Assembly (NCBI RefSeq): GCF_021018805.1 | Contig: NC_086259.1 | Location: forward strand, 16,077,501-16,141,500 | Reading direction: 5' to 3' | Origin: Prinia subflava | Lineage: Eukaryota > Chordata > Aves > Passeriformes > Cisticolidae | Length of the DNA stretch: 64,000 bases | Part shown: positions 36,740 to 50,900 of the stretch, piece by piece | Layout: every line of letters starts with the position of its first letter | How positions within the stretch are numbered: the first letter of the stretch is position 1 | Notes under the pieces: generated by a model | Told to the model about the DNA's origin: nothing | The model's database searches: none | What the model saw: only the letters and a program-made list of their open reading frames with translations | Made by a program: the position numbers and the translations under genes

Positions 36740-37160
36740 CTCGCTCAGGATCTAAAACCCAAATCTGTAAATGAAAATGATGCTAATTACAGTTCACCAC
36801 CGAGCAACACTGCCTTAATTTTAAGGAAATGAAGGGAACGGGCTTGCTCCGTGACAGTCGATATCATATTGCCATACAACTAACTTAAAGTTGTATAAGT
36901 TAGATTATAACTTTTGAAGAAGCAATTATGATTTTATTGCACCCACTCTGCTGATGATTAATGCAGAGAGCCTAGGGGAAAATGCATCCTATCATTTGCT
37001 AACATGCACTATAATTATGCATACCTCTCCAGGTACTGTAATTTAGGACTTAAAGAGCAACATTCTGAACGAGGACTGCTGCACTTGTAAAACATTACAG
37101 ATGTGTTATCATATAAATGAGGTAGCTTTGACATGATAGTGTTCTAATAAATCCTCAGCT
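36740..37160. promoter_or_regulatory. Best candidate enhancer-like conserved element
   Basis: A simple-repeat-free block of about 420 bp packed with developmental transcription-factor cores: a CTAATTA-type site at about 36,783-36,789, TGACAG (MEIS/TGIF-like) at 36,852-36,857, CAATTA at 36,923-36,928, TGATTAAT (PBX/HOX-like) at 36,955-36,962, TAATTA at 37,012-37,017 overlapping the palindrome ATGCAT at 37,017-37,022. It also has an inverted repeat CTAACTT/AAGTTAG (36,880-36,886 and 36,897-36,903). No open frame of note covers it. This combination is typical of vertebrate conserved non-coding enhancers (established knowledge); calling this one an enhancer is inference without any alignment. Confidence 0.35.
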
Positions 37161-40100
37161 AAGATTTGGAGACAAGATACGTCAAAAGCAAAATCCAAAC
37201 TCTCTCTTAATCTTCTACATAAACTGTTTATTTTTTCTGAGCCCTACAATAATACGTGTGTCAAGAAGGCTTTGATGGTTTCTAGATTAAAGTACAGTTG
37301 GGTTGGATTTTTTTTCCCCCTTTACAGGTCATCTTGAGAATGCTCATTTTAGTTAAATTAATTCATCTGTTTGCAGGTTTCAAATGTGAAGCAAAATAAA
37401 ACAGTTTTCACCAAATTGGGAACTTGTGAGATGAACTTCATAAATAAGAAACGTATTTCACTCCATCTCAGTGAAAGTTTTCAAATAGCTAATGCTGAAT
37501 GATCTTCTGTCAGCTGGAGAGTTTCATTTCAAATAATTTACAATAAATTCAGAAGAAAAAAAATGAAAAAAACACCAGACCTCAGAGTTTTTATTCAATG
37601 AGATGAATTTATGAGTCTCTTAAACTTATGTTCTGTTCACTTTTTATTGATATCACAATACTGACCTGATGTCTCAACTGAGACTAAGATCCCATTCTGC
37701 TTCACAAGATACTGGAGGAGTTTCCATCTCCCTGCACAGCTTAATTTACAATTAAAAAGAGAAGTTTGGGACAGGGAATAGCAGAAAAGCAGTAACATGT
37801 CAGGCCCATTCACGGGTAAAAAGCTGGGAAAAAACCTGAAGTTTTCGGTGCAATCTGAATTCAGACATAAGTGTTATGATGCTGCCCAGCTATACACGCC
37901 TCATTACTAGTAAAAATATCACTTTTCTTTTTAAAATACACTGTACAGAGCAAATCCCACACACAGACACACTCACAAAACTGTTCTGGAATAAAATAGC
38001 AAGGTCCTTCTGGGCTTTTAGTGGGGAATTTCTAAAAGTTGTCTTGGTAAGTATTAGGGAACCAAGAAAAAAAAACACCCAAATAAACAGGAAAGGCAGG
38101 ATTTAACATAATAAAGCGTGAACAGCAGTTGGATGTTATACCAGCATCTGCTCTAATTATGCTCTGTGAGTGGTTCAACTGCATTTTGTGGTTGACTGTG
38201 CTGAAAGCCTCCCATAAGTTGAGCTGGTAGAATTCTAGATTTATTGCTATTCAAAATCAACGGCTAAAATCAACATATATCTGTAGTTATTCATTCCAAC
38301 TTGCATTGTCAGCCATAATTTTTCATCAATATCATATTTTTTGCCAAAACAACAGCATAAATTTAAAAGCTTTTTAACAATGTGACCACAGGAAAAAAAT
38401 CCAAGAGAGCTATTTTATCTGATGTACTACAAACACCCTGGTTCCCAAAAGCAGATTATTTTCAGTTCTATTAACACTGAATCTATTTTTTTAAAACTTT
38501 GAAAGAAAAACTCTTATTTTTGGTCCATGAATATTAACCAACTTCTTGTGTCTAGTTCTGATTTTTCAGCCAGTAAACACAAATTCATTGTATTCTCCTA
38601 CTACACTGAAAAAAACAAACTCTAGTGGGGAAGCTTTTATTATTTTAATTTCAGTTTTCTGAAAACATTCTGTTAATTCTTTGCTAATTTTACCTGATGT
38701 GACAAAAATTGTAAGACTCTTTCAGTTAGAATCACTATTCCTACAATTGCTCTGGTTGCTGGTAATACCTGAGATGCTTTTAAAAAATTTGGCTTTCCTT
38801 CTGTCTTAAACTTCTTAAAACAATTGAGTATTCACTCAATATTCACATATATTTCAGACACAGACAGTTCTCACTGTACCTGGTAATATGCTTTGAAAAT
38901 TATTGCTGCTCATTTTTCCAGAAGTGCAGAAACCTCTTTGCTTTGTGATCTCTTCCTTCTCAGGGTGAAACTCAACCCAGCCTCAGTTTTCTTACAGTCA
39001 CATTAAAAAAACTGTGTATTAATGCATTAACATTTTGTAGGACTCTTAAATATCCCATCTTGCAGAAACTGATATCCTGTTTTACATTTATAAGATAAAC
39101 TTGTTTTACTAAATAAACTTCTCAGGAGATTTCGGTAATCCTGATAATTTCAGTATTTCTCCCTTAAACTCTAAAGAATGTAACTGATTCCTTCCAACTT
39201 GATGTCACTCGAAATGTACCAGTCCTCAGTTTCCTTTAATAAAGAAGGATTTGTGAATGCCTTATTAGCAGTAATGAACAGAAATCAAAGAAGAGGTGAT
39301 TTTGCCCTGCAGAAAGTGATAGAAGAGAAACAAATGATATTTTTGCTCAGGTCACAGTCTCTAAGGTGAGTGCAAAGCCAGCTGACAGTGACAGAAACAC
39401 AGGAACATCAACAGGCAGGGACACATCTGAACTGGATCCTCAGCAGCAGCACCACACCATCAGTCCATCGAGTGGCACAGCACAACTGAGACATTTCAGA
39501 ACTACACTGACCAAAAATTGAGAATTTGGCTGTAGCAGGAGCTGACCTTAGACACCCTCTGCACTTACTGCAGAAAGCCCCTCCAGTTGCAGACCATCAT
39601 CAACAGAGAAAAACTAGATAGCCAAATGCTTCATAAGCCAGCTCTTTTTTGATTATTGCTCAGAACAAATACGCAAATTGCAGAATTTCAAGTAGAAGTA
39701 AATGTTCTCATACTGCAGAGCACGCACTAAAATATGTGCACGCGCCGTCACAAGATTCGCTTCTTCACAAATATGGCTGAACTTGTTTCCATAATGGTTC
39801 GTGTTTGTTCTTTTCCCTCTTCACATTTAGTTGATGTAAATTGTAGGTTTCATGTGCTCTGAAATGATGTTCACTTCATCAGCATTTCAGCACTATTTTA
39901 TCTGTATGTGAAGATCCAGCATCCTCACCCCTAACACTCTTCTTCACATTTTTTACCTCAGATTCTTTATACTTTGTGTGATACTCTTGCAGCCACTTCC
40001 TCCTCTGACTCATCCCCATGAACCAGCACAGCAATTTTGTGTGCCATTCAAGCAGGTTCTGCACATGTCTGGTGTTGCATCACTCCCTGTTGGATGATTT

Positions 40101-43100
40101 AACAGTGCAGCACTGCGAGGTAGCCAAGATCATCACGACAAGGCTTTGAAAGAAAAGGACAACTCTGCAAACTTGCTTGCTCTCACCATTTTATCACCTT
40201 TTCAAAGTAAAGAAATCTATCCACCAATGTTCGTGAATTTTAACAGAGCTCGGCTCTGGCTACACTGAATAAAGGAAATACTGTCCTTGCCTTGTGAGTT
40301 AAAGAATAAACTAATATTTGTGTGCTGCAGTGGTTCCCAGGGATGCCAATCCTCTGGGTAGACTCAAACTGGCCTGAACGACCTGCTGAGGGTCAGTGAA
40401 GTGCAGAGTTGACCTGGCCACAATTCTGTTGAGTGCTTCTTGGCTATAATTCAATACCAGGCTCTATCTCCTCTCAATGCATGGGTCATATCCTCAAGAC
40501 TGCTCTGATGATTGATGCAGACATCTGTCAGCATCTACTGCCCCAATGCCTGACAGGAAAAGTCAATACTCACAATCACGAAATCACACTCGAGTGACAA
40601 AGAGAGCCAAACATATTTCTTATGCAAGGTGAGATTTCACACCTCTGCTAATCCTTCAGAACCATTTGCAGGGATTTTTCATTTCCTGGTGAAGACATGG
40701 GTTGATAAGAGGTGTGAAGTAGACAGTTTAACACTGCTCTTAGTGACAAAGCAGCTTTGTCTCTATCTTGCTTGAAATTGGCCTTTGGAGGTCTCCAATA
40801 AAGAGAAGAATGGAAAATTGGGAAATGTTCATTAATGGTATCTTCAGTGGGATTTAAATCCTGTCTTCTTCTCTCCCCTTCTACACATGCATTAGTTAAT
40901 TCAAACACAGTACTCACATTAGATCTACACATGATGTGCTGGGCAATTTGAAACAGTTTAATCTTCAGATGGAGGTGCACAAATATGTGTCACTGGTGAC
41001 TTGTTTTGTTTGTCCTATAACTGCAATCCAAAAGTCTCAATTTGAATGTCTCCTTCCACAGGGGAAAAGAGGCAAAGCTGCAGGATGACAAGAAAATTCT
41101 TCCACTCATTAGAAAATAAACAATATACACCTTTAGATGCATTTAGCCAAGATGGAGTTTGATGATTTTGTTGGTGTAGATGGCAAAGGGAGGACTGGAA
41201 TTTTAAAGCAAAGTTTCCCCTTTGCTGAAGGGAAGCAAATTTTGTGCCAAGCCTGTGTTGGATGGTTCTTGCAGAAAACATCACGTGTTATTATTTGGAC
41301 ATGAACCCACAGGTTAAACACTCATCTTTCCACACTGTGCACAAAAGAAAAGCTCCAGTCTTATAAATTTATAGTCTTCTAAATCCCAGTACCAGGACAG
41401 CTCTACACAACACAAAGTATAAAATACCCCACCCAGATTCACCCAGGTACAGATCTGCTTCCCAAACAGGGGTGTAGACAGAGATGTCACAAGATGCTGT
41501 GTGAACATTTCAGGAGGGAAAACTCATGAAACCCCCAGGGTCCAACCCCAGTGAATGTGTGGGGGAAATTGTTTCCTTTATTTTATGTCAGAGGAGGAAA
41601 CCTGAGCAGGCAGCACAAGCAAAGCCGTGGGAGCACGGAGTGCACACGCTGTTGTGAGTTATAAATACCAAAGTAGAGAAGGGCAACCTCAGTCTGAGTC
41701 ACCAACACACTCACACATCTCTGGGTAGAAGTGTAGTAAAAGAACAAAAGCATTTTGGTATTTTTTTATCTTTAAAAAGAAACCAAATCAGACTAAGGAA
41801 ATATCCCACCAGATAATCAAAAGGTTACTTGACAATAACTCCAATTCTCACTCTGGCACACACTAGTCATTCCCATTCCTCCAGGAATCTGCTGTATTGC
41901 TCTTTGGAGAGTTCCCAGAGTCCCAGCACACGAATGGAAGGTGGTTAAGTTACACAAAAATCTCTGCAGTGTTGCTTAGGAGCCAATCTTTGGAGTCTAT
42001 AATGAAAATCAACATCTGTGCATTCCAGAGACTTTGAACTTCAGGTGTTTCACACTTCCTGCTACTCAATTTATGGAAAATGCAAATGAAAGTAAAGCAG
42101 ATAAATGTTCTTTAACAACAGGAGGGGTTTGTTGTGTTTGAAATTGCATTGTTCTGAGGGAGCAGATTAATTTAGCCACTACCCAGGATACCAAAGGTTA
42201 TGCTTGAAGTGGAGACAAAACAGAACCTGTGCATATTTTGATAAGGTGACATCATCAGGACAGCAACAATAAAACCAGATTGCCATTTCTGTGTGGACCA
42301 GTTTTCAAGCAGGAGGTGTCTTGTACTCCCCCTTAATAATGAAGCAGGCTGAATGACATTTGAAATGGCAAATAATTTCCCCAGGAGATGCAGCTGCAAT
42401 CTTCGTATTTTCTGTTCTTGCTCTCAATCTGATTTCTCTTATCCACAGTACGAGGCAGCTGAGTATAATGCAGAAAACATTATCAGCAACAATGCTACAA
42501 TTAATGCTGAAAGAAAATGAATATTTGCCTACAGAAGAATAGATTTTAGAATACCTAGGGGAGCTACTGTACTTTGAAAACGAAGCCATTTTATGTGTTT
42601 ACTGAAATACATTCATATTTCTGTGGTTACACTCTGCCTAGTTAACCACACCAAGGTAATAAGTGCATAGGCAGTTTTTACTGTCCTGTGTTGAAGCTGT
42701 TTACTGAATGCTAAGTAGTTGAGGTCTATTCAGAAAACAGTCTATTTTGGCTGTAATCCATCTACATGTTTCCACACCTCACTTCTCCCATTATTAAGTC
42801 CAAGAACTAGAAAGGTCATGACCACTTCTCTCTGGTTCAGAGCTGCAACTGCAGAGGACATCCCAACGTGGAAATGAGTCCCACAGCAGCAATACAGAAT
42901 TCATGGAAATCGAGTTTTGTGCTGTGTTCTTGGTGAATGTGGAGGTGGACAGACATGGTGATTTCCCATCTTTCCAGCTCAGGGTGCCTTCTTTTCCAGT
43001 ACTTAAATGTCAGAAAGTCTAACAAGTGTCCTATTCAGCTCTCTGGTGAGATGGGATAAAGAAACAGATGCTGTCAGAACATCCAAGCCAGCAACCAAGA

Positions 43101-44809
43101 CCCAAACTGAAAGGTGCTATTAATAGAGAGAAATAAGCAACCAGACTTCAAACAGCTCTGGGCACAATAAGGCTTTAGAATAATTTAATACCCCCTTGAC
43201 CATCTGCATATCATCAATCAGGTCATCCAAGAAAAAGATCTATAAATAACCTATGTGACCAGCTCTGAAAAGGCTTTTGATGCAGCCCTTCCTCAGTGCA
43301 AATGGCCACATTCAGACCACCTTACTTGGGAGCACAAGTGTCACTTGTCCCCACAAAGCAGTTGGTTGGTCAAAAATCTTTCATGCTCACATTTGATTGC
43401 ATCCACTGGACAGCACAAACAAGAAGTGCAATGAGGCAGCTGCAGTCCCTCACCAGGACCTGTGAGCACCAGAAAAGAGCCCAGGTTTGCCCCAGAAGGT
43501 CCAGGCTTCTGTCCAGGGAGAGGTAACCTGCTCCACATGGCTCATTTACAGTGCAGTCACTTGGTTTCTTCTCTATCCTCTTAATTTGCTGTATCAGGAC
43601 ATATTTAAATGATCCCAGACAAAAAAAAAGAAAAAAGCCTCAAATGCTGCAGGGAGCAGCCCCTCAAAGTGTGGAGAGTGGCTCTGAAGCACAGAGCTAA
43701 GCCAAAATAATGACAGTGTTCAGTTTGGGTTTGGTGTGTTCTGGTAGTGACCCCTGTCATTAAAAGCACAAGTCCAGCCTGAGCCCTCAGATCCAGCATC
43801 TCCTGTTCCTGATAGGAACACGGGGATCCAATCTCCCTGTGGCCTTACTCCCCAAACCCAGAGACCTGCTGGAGCTGTGGGTGCAGTGCTGACAGTCTGA
43901 GAACTGCCCAGGACCCTGGAGTACAAGAACATCAGCAAAATCTCCTCTGACATTCCTAAGGAGGTCTTTAATAATGTAGCCCTCAGGTTAAATAAATATC
44001 TTTGATCAACAGGGCATAGTTATTTATTATTCATTTACTTCTACGCAAGAAATACAGGTCACCCTCTCAACCAGGCACTGTCACATTCATTTTTAACTCA
44101 ACTGGAGATAAGTCTTTTTTTATTGGAAATGATCATAATCCCATTGGCTTCAATAGAGTTTCATGAGCTGAAGTCATCAGCTAATCCATATCATAGTTGC
44201 TAACTGATGATCCTTCTCAGGCAATTAAAGCTGTGTCCCTCAGATGACACATGGTTTCCTATAAAGAATTCTAAGTCTACATGAGGGATCGGTGATTCCT
44301 CAAAGTGTTATTTGAAGATAATGAAAATCTGAGAATATATTGGCTACAAATAATTATTTTGGCTTAAATGCTTTTAGCAAAGCTTAAACAAATTCTGTAT
44401 TTATTCAGTATTTAATTTTTTTTCAGTCATAATCACCACCCCGATTTTCAGTTGATTTCAGTGGATTTATTCTGGTCCACCTGGATGCTCCACCAATGGA
44501 TCTCCTCCACAAAGCCAGCTCTATTTTAGTGGATGGGCTGATACAGTTTTTTATTTTCTGTAGGTTTCTTTTTTATCTTCATGAGCCATAATAATAATGA
44601 AACTACTTAATGCTTGTATTGTTTTCCAAAGACTACTTTTCGCTGAAGTAAGTGTGGGGGCAGATTTTTTTTTATTAAATAATATTGTTTACCACTAAAA
44701 ATATTTAATCATAATTACATTAAGAAACATATATAAGAGCTAAGTAATAAAATAAAATTAGTTGGAGAACACAAAGGGGGAAAAAGACAGAAAGGATTAA
44801 GTAGAGTCA
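37161..44809. other. Gene-free non-coding segment
   Basis: About 7.6 kb of AT-rich unique sequence. No recognisable exon, RNA gene or transposon. Small open frames (such as 40,648-40,980 and 41,015-41,284 on the minus strand) overlap others and lack domains. Patches of somewhat higher GC lie at about 43,270-43,540 and 43,640-43,930. Nothing else seen. Confidence 0.55.
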
Positions 44810-45060
44810 TATAAGGAATAGATTCTATTTAATGAAAATTTCCACAGTGTTCAACATTTTTATTATGGTTAATAGCACTGTGCTTCATTTTTGTCTGCAG
44901 TAATTGTGTATCCTTAATGAATGGCCACTCTTATTTCCCCATTGAGCACTGACAGAAATTAATAAACCTAATTCTGTAGGTTTAAGTTTAATTCTAGTGA
45001 AATATATAAAGTAGTTACATTTTCACTTAGCTACTAACTGGAATAGAAATGGGTTTAAGC
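44810..45060. promoter_or_regulatory. Possible conserved non-coding element
   Basis: An AT-rich block free of simple repeats, with several homeodomain-like words (TAATTG near 44,902, ATTAATAAACCTAATT at about 44,958-44,973, TTTAATTCTAG near 44,989). It resembles vertebrate conserved elements in texture. Inference only. Confidence 0.2.
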
Positions 45061-46407
45061 TTTTCAGCAGCTTAATAGGGAACAAATTGGGTTTTCTTTT
45101 ATTTCTTTTTTTTTTTTCTCCTTCAGTACTTGGGTCTATTTTCATTGCTGTGTGCAAGAAAGGACATGTCATGGCTGGTGAGGCTGAACTAAGCCTACAG
45201 TGAGAGTTGTTAATTTATTTTTTTTAGTATGATTACTAGACTTAGCCCTTTGTGCCAGCCTTGCTGTTAATGATTGGTAAAGACTATCTCCTTGGTTTGC
45301 ATTTCGATAGAGATCACAAGCAATGGGAGACTTCAGACTGCCCTCTGGAAAGCCCAGCTCCCACTGGAGTTCAAGATTTCAGGTTCACTCCTTGCCTGGC
45401 CATGCAAGGCAGCAAACACAGAAATAAGCTGGAGAAAAGAGAGAAAAGAATGGGTGACATTTGATGTAATGATAAATGCCATCTTTCCTGCAAAAGGAAA
45501 GGGGCAACCTGCTGCTTTTTACCAAATTTTGGAAGAAATAGATGAGCCCATTCTTGAGTGTTCTGTGCTGGGGGCTCACAGACACACGACACAAAGCAAG
45601 CCCACACATCTTCCCAGCACAGCCCCCAGCCACGAGCTGGGCACAGGGGACAGGGGACACTTTCCCCTGGCTCAGACCCCACCATGGACAGCCTGTACAG
45701 GGTGGGGTTTAACAGGTCAGCACTGAAGGGGGCTGGCAGGAAGGTGAATATCTCAAAAGCACAAGGAATTCAAGGCAGAATTTGACCGTGAGGCTCTGAG
45801 GTGCAGCGTTCTGCCTCTGCCTAGACCCGGGCAGGGAAATGAACGTGGGCCTTGTTCCTTTTTTGGATTAGCAGGTTTTAAGAGAAACTGCAGGTGCTGA
45901 AGGGAGCCATTTCAAGAGGCACCGCTGAGTGCCTGAAGGACTTGGCATGTTCGCTTTTGAAAGAACCAATATTGTGACCACAGGTGGGCAATAGTGAGAC
46001 AATCACTTTCTAAAATACATCATTTTAAAAACAAGAATAGAAACATCAGTCTGGCACCATGACAGAAGTGTTCTTTGGGGAATAATTATATGGATTCTTC
46101 GTATCCTACAGTTTCATTTTAGAGTGGGCCAAATCCCCAGCTGGTTTAGATCAGCAGCTGATTTACTCCATCTAAAATCCTGGCCTGGTATTTCATTTCT
46201 GTTATTACCTTATCTTTTACAGTCCCCACTGTCCTAATTTATCATCTGTGTTAGGAATCGCGGGAGCACCGTAAGGGGTAACCACAAACAAAGGAGCAAA
46301 GGCAGGGAAAACCTAAGATCTGAGCAAAGCCATGTCACAGGCTCCTCTGTGCCCTCATCTGTCCATTTGGCTTGATCATGGGACTGAAATGTAGTTGAAT
46401 CATATGT
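45061..46407. other. Gene-free non-coding segment
   Basis: Contains an 11-base T run near 45,108 and a GC-richer stretch at about 45,560-45,720. The open frames there (45,274-45,726 plus, 45,371-45,685 minus) overlap in several frames and show no domain, so base composition explains them. Confidence 0.55.
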
Positions 46408-46720
46408 AAAGATGTGGAGGCAGAGGAGGTGGTGAGACAACAGCCAGAGGCAGGAACCAGGCAGGAGAAGGGTTTTGAAGCCATGAGAAGACGTAGGAGG
46501 GCAAGAGGAGAGAAGAGCTGGTGGTGGAGGAGGCTGGACTGTGCAGAGGGGGCAGCAGGAAGGACAGGAACTGCTGCAAAGGGTCAGAGCTGTGGGGGAT
46601 GCTGCAGGATAAAGGCTCAGGGAGGAGAGGGTCAAACAGCTTCAGGCTTCAGGGTTGGGCAAGAAGGGCTGAGGGAAGCATGGGCAGGGTCAGCCTGGGA
46701 ACTGGGCAGGTCCTGCTTTC
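46408..46720. other. Purine-rich strand (G+A on plus)
   Basis: Over about 310 bases the plus strand is dominated by G and A (AGGAGG, GAGAAG and GGAAGG words), strongly asymmetric against its flanks, but not a clean tandem repeat. Open frames of 124 and 70 codons on plus and 133 codons on minus cross it; their Gly/Glu/Arg- or Ser/Pro/Leu-rich composition follows from the skew. It could be a decayed repeat, or a transcribed or regulatory polypurine tract; I cannot decide. Confidence 0.5.
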
Positions 46721-47590
46721 ACTTTGGGTTTGACAAGATGTACCAGCCCAACTGGGAGCCCAGAGCAAGGTCCCACAACCCTGGGTGAGCAAAGAAAACC
46801 TCTGCAAAAAATAAAAATAACTTGGAGGATTTGATCCTCCCCTTGAGACTACAGCACACGGAGCTGGAATGGACTGAATTCAGGAGGAGTTGTTCCAGAG
46901 AGAAATGAAGTAATATCCTATTGCACATCTTCCCAAAAGCAGGCTTTTCCCATGCACCCCCTTCCAAGAAAAAGGCAGCTGCAAAGCCTGCCCCGAGCTG
47001 GCTCTGCCAGTTTCTCTCTGTTCTGGAAGCCTCCAAGGTTTTTGAGTTAAATATTTTGAGAGAGATTAGTGTTGAAAAGAAACAAACGCTTACTGAGCAG
47101 CAACAGGTAACACCCTGCAAGGCAGCAGGCTGCTTTCTTAAAGCCATGTGCCAGTGCCTCCTCCTCACACAGCCCCATCTCAAAGGGCAAGGGCTTTGCT
47201 GCTCATGGGAGGGAGAGGAAGAGGGCAGGGAATTCTCTTCACACAGACTTAGGGCTACCTGGTACCACCCTGGGGTGAAATGATGTGTTCTGAACACTGT
47301 CTAGTCAAGATCCTGGGCCCAGGGAGGGTCTGTGGTAAGACCCAAACCTCTGTGAATGGCCACCAGCACTGCAGTGAGGAACGAAGGGAAATGTCAGGAT
47401 TTTAGCCACAGGCTCCACTTCAAGGATGTGCTTCTCAGTCTGGAGGAAAGTGTTCTAGCCATGAAAAAGCTGAGTAGCAAGAATTGGTTACAACTTTCTC
47501 ATGAAAACAATGTGGAAAACAATTTAGTCTTCCCAAAGAGTACCTGCCTAGTGTCTGCTGTCTAGAGGAAAACATTTTAGGTTTTAGGCA
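46721..47590. other. Gene-free non-coding segment
   Basis: Unique sequence. A 192-codon minus-strand open frame (46,719-47,297) and a 120-codon plus-strand frame (46,921-47,283) overlap on opposite strands. Neither has a recognisable domain, and I consider both chance. Confidence 0.55.
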
Positions 47591-47990
47591 TATTTTTTTT
47601 CAGATGTTTTCACACCATCATGATTTAATTATTTTTCCCTGATCAGCTAAATAGCTATTTGGTTGATGACAGATAGCTAACAGCTTCACTATAATAATCC
47701 ATATATGAAAGTTGAGGTTACATCCTTCACTTAGTCAAAGAAATGCATTTTTCTGACCTGGTTCCCATTAGTAGCAGACTAATAGAGATGCCCTGCTGTA
47801 CCTCCCACCCTGTTAAGTAACCAGAGTTGGATTTCCATTTTTTTCCTGTGGAAGACTCGCATTATATACCTCTGCTGCTTCCCTGCTTTACAGGGGTCCC
47901 AGAGGACATGCAAATGTTTAATCTGGAGAGCATATGCACACAAATTATTAATATAAGCTGAAGTTTCATTCTTGAATTTTATTCGTTACT
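47591..47990. promoter_or_regulatory. Possible regulatory element with octamer motif
   Basis: The block contains a canonical octamer ATGCAAAT at 47,908-47,915 (POU-factor site), a TTTAATC word right after it, AAATTATTAATATAAG at 47,942-47,957 and, upstream, GATTTAATTA near 47,620 and TTGATGACAG (MEIS-like TGACAG) near 47,662. No simple repeat or convincing open frame covers it. The motifs are seen; the enhancer role is inference. Confidence 0.25.
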
Positions 47991-50900
47991 TAAGTGTCCT
48001 ATGTTTCACGCCTGTCTTTAAAAACCATAAACTTAGTGTTCCATGTTCTCTAATTAGAGGGCTGAGGGAACAGCACAGGTGCAATGGAGACTGGCTCCAC
48101 CAGCTGAAATTCAAGTTTGTGCACTGTGATTGATCTGCCGTCACTGACAGCACCTGACAAAGAAAACACTGGATCCTGTTCCAGAGCTGCACCTCCTAAG
48201 GATCTGTGCAATTATATGAAATTAATATATCTTCATTTCTTTGGACAAAACTGCACTTTCCCCAAGGCTCTATTTCAATCCATGTCCTACACATTTCCCA
48301 AGCAGTGGAATATTGACATGCAAATCTGACAGGCGTACTCCTCAGCGTGCCACATTTACAATCTGCCCCTGCATGTTGCAGATCAAATTCCACCACCTAA
48401 TATACAATTTTAGCCCTTGTGATTACACCAACACCCACAGGAGATGCAGCTCTCAGGAATGAGCTAACAACCTGCTCCAGACAGAGCAGGGGGAACCGTG
48501 CATCACTGTCTTCCACCCCGAATTTTTAAATCAGCTTTAATTGTAGCAAAACTCTCAGGCATGTGTCAGCAGTGTTGTGAAGCTGTAGAGGATCGTGCTC
48601 CTGAGCAGCTACCCACAGCACTGGAGATCCAAGTGAAATGGAGGGACCTGAGTATGAGCAGGAGCAATGTCTGTTCTCAAACACATAAAATGTCCTGAGA
48701 ATTACAAAGGGAGGGCCAGAAGACATCCAGAAAGGTAGGAGGAGGCAGGGAAAGGGAAAGAAAAAAAGTTTAAAAAAATGGAAGGAAATGAGAAAAGAAT
48801 ATTGTCTTAAGTCACTACAGAGAATTAGTCCATCAGGATAATGACTGCACCACAGGAAACCTTATTTGTTGTCACATCTCTGCCCCTGAAGGAACGGCAT
48901 CATCTCACTGACCAAGGCAGCAAGAGAAAACTCAGAGTTCAGCCTGAGCCTCACCCAGAACTCTTTACATGGAATTACAATCAAGATGCACAGCTCTGAG
49001 AGCAGAAGGATGAGCATGGGCCATGCTGGTTGAGCACTGAAGGTGAAAGAAGGGTTTCAGCTCTTTTCCTCCCCCAGATGTGCTACAAGGCACAAACTAC
49101 ATAAGCCACAAGCACCATGGGATCCAGACTTTGGAATCCTAGATGATTATGTTTATTCTGGGTTTTGGACCATTTGTTTTAATTTTTTTTGTTCATTTAA
49201 TGTAAATAGAAATTGATGTTTAAATCCCAGAGCACTTGAGGGCATGTCATGAAAACTATAGTCTGCTACTCTTCCCATTACATATTTCAAGGAGGGAATA
49301 AAATAATCAATGAGGCAGCATGACATGAGACAGTCTGGAGGCCCCACATTTGGTTTAGTGTTCATGACAACAATAATTAGCCAGGATTAATCATCATAAT
49401 GGTTTTTAAAATTTAACTTGAGAGTGGAAAGCAGTTAGCTTAGGAATTTTGCCACCAGAATTTTAGCTCCAGTGCAGTCCACAGTGATTGCACTAAAAGC
49501 CACAACTCTTTTAATAACCTTCAATGGTTTAAATAAAATAAGCTGGTGGGACACAGTAATGATTCATAAGAGATCACTATCACTACAATCCATATATATT
49601 TGTTACCACAGCATTTTCCATGGAAGTCACACACTGCCATGGAGATTAAACCTTGCCTTCACCCATACTGGCAAACTTGCTTCAAAACAGAACCTTGGCA
49701 AATGTGTCCCTGGCTGTACTAATCCTGATTAAGGGAGATTTTGGAATTTCTCATAACTGATAACTTGAGAATCAAAGACATGCACATACCTGAAAAGAAA
49801 GCTAAATTTGATGGCTCTAGCCACATATAAGGTCTTTACTCTGCACTGTGAAAGTCAGAGGGAGCCCTGCTTGTCATCAGTGAATGCAAGATGAAGAAGT
49901 TAATAAATAAGATTGGAAGTGATAAAGACAGTGCTCAATTTTACTGAAATCAAAATTGCTCAAAAGCTTGAAATGTCATACGGGAAACTGAAGATGAATA
50001 TAGAAAGGAAAGCCTTGAACAGCAAAATGAACACAGCTTTATCCTGATCCCAACATGGTTCAGAAAAAGAAATTTAAGCCATTTTTCACAAGAGTGAAAT
50101 ATTCCTTGAAAATACATCATGCTCGTCTCTCAGGTAGTCACCACAGCAGCAGGACATCTCCTCACTTCTCCTGGGATGAGTCAGGAGTAACAGAAGTCCT
50201 ATAGATCATTATAAAGGTTATACAAGACTGATTTAGGCAAGATCACAATCAGGCCCACAGAAGATTTGCTGAACTGATGGTCAAAGAGCAACTCTTTAAG
50301 TGACCCATGGATAGCAGCAACTTTTACTTCTAGGGGAAATTACCAGTTTGGACAAGCACAAACTATAAACCACATACAAGATATTTATTCAATCATTGAT
50401 TCAATCATTGATACAAGCAAGATTTTAGTATCAAAAGGAGTTAAATGCTTTCATGGTTTCACACTGAAGCCTTCCCCTCATGGATACAGGATGTGGAAGT
50501 GCAGTGTTGTTCAACAAATAGACATGGATTTTCCAGTTACACCTCCTGAGCTGATTGTGGTGTGCAACAGGCACAGACCAAATCAGAAGCCACTTTTAAT
50601 TCATCTGAGTACAAATGATTATGAAAAATGCCAGAACTATTCTATCAGTTTTAACATCACAAATTCCACACCAGAAAACCAACAAATGCAGGATGAAAAA
50701 ATACCAAAAATGAGCATTTCTTTGACCAGACAGGGCAAAAGTAACAGTGTTGGACAATCCTTTGCCCAGTGACCTGAATAAGGAAGAACAAATATCTGAG
50801 GACCTCAAGATCCTCAATTTAAATTTTAAGGCAGTACTTCAAATTTTAGTCTATTTCTACTCTATTTCAAATTTACTCTATTTAGCTTGGTTTCAGACCC

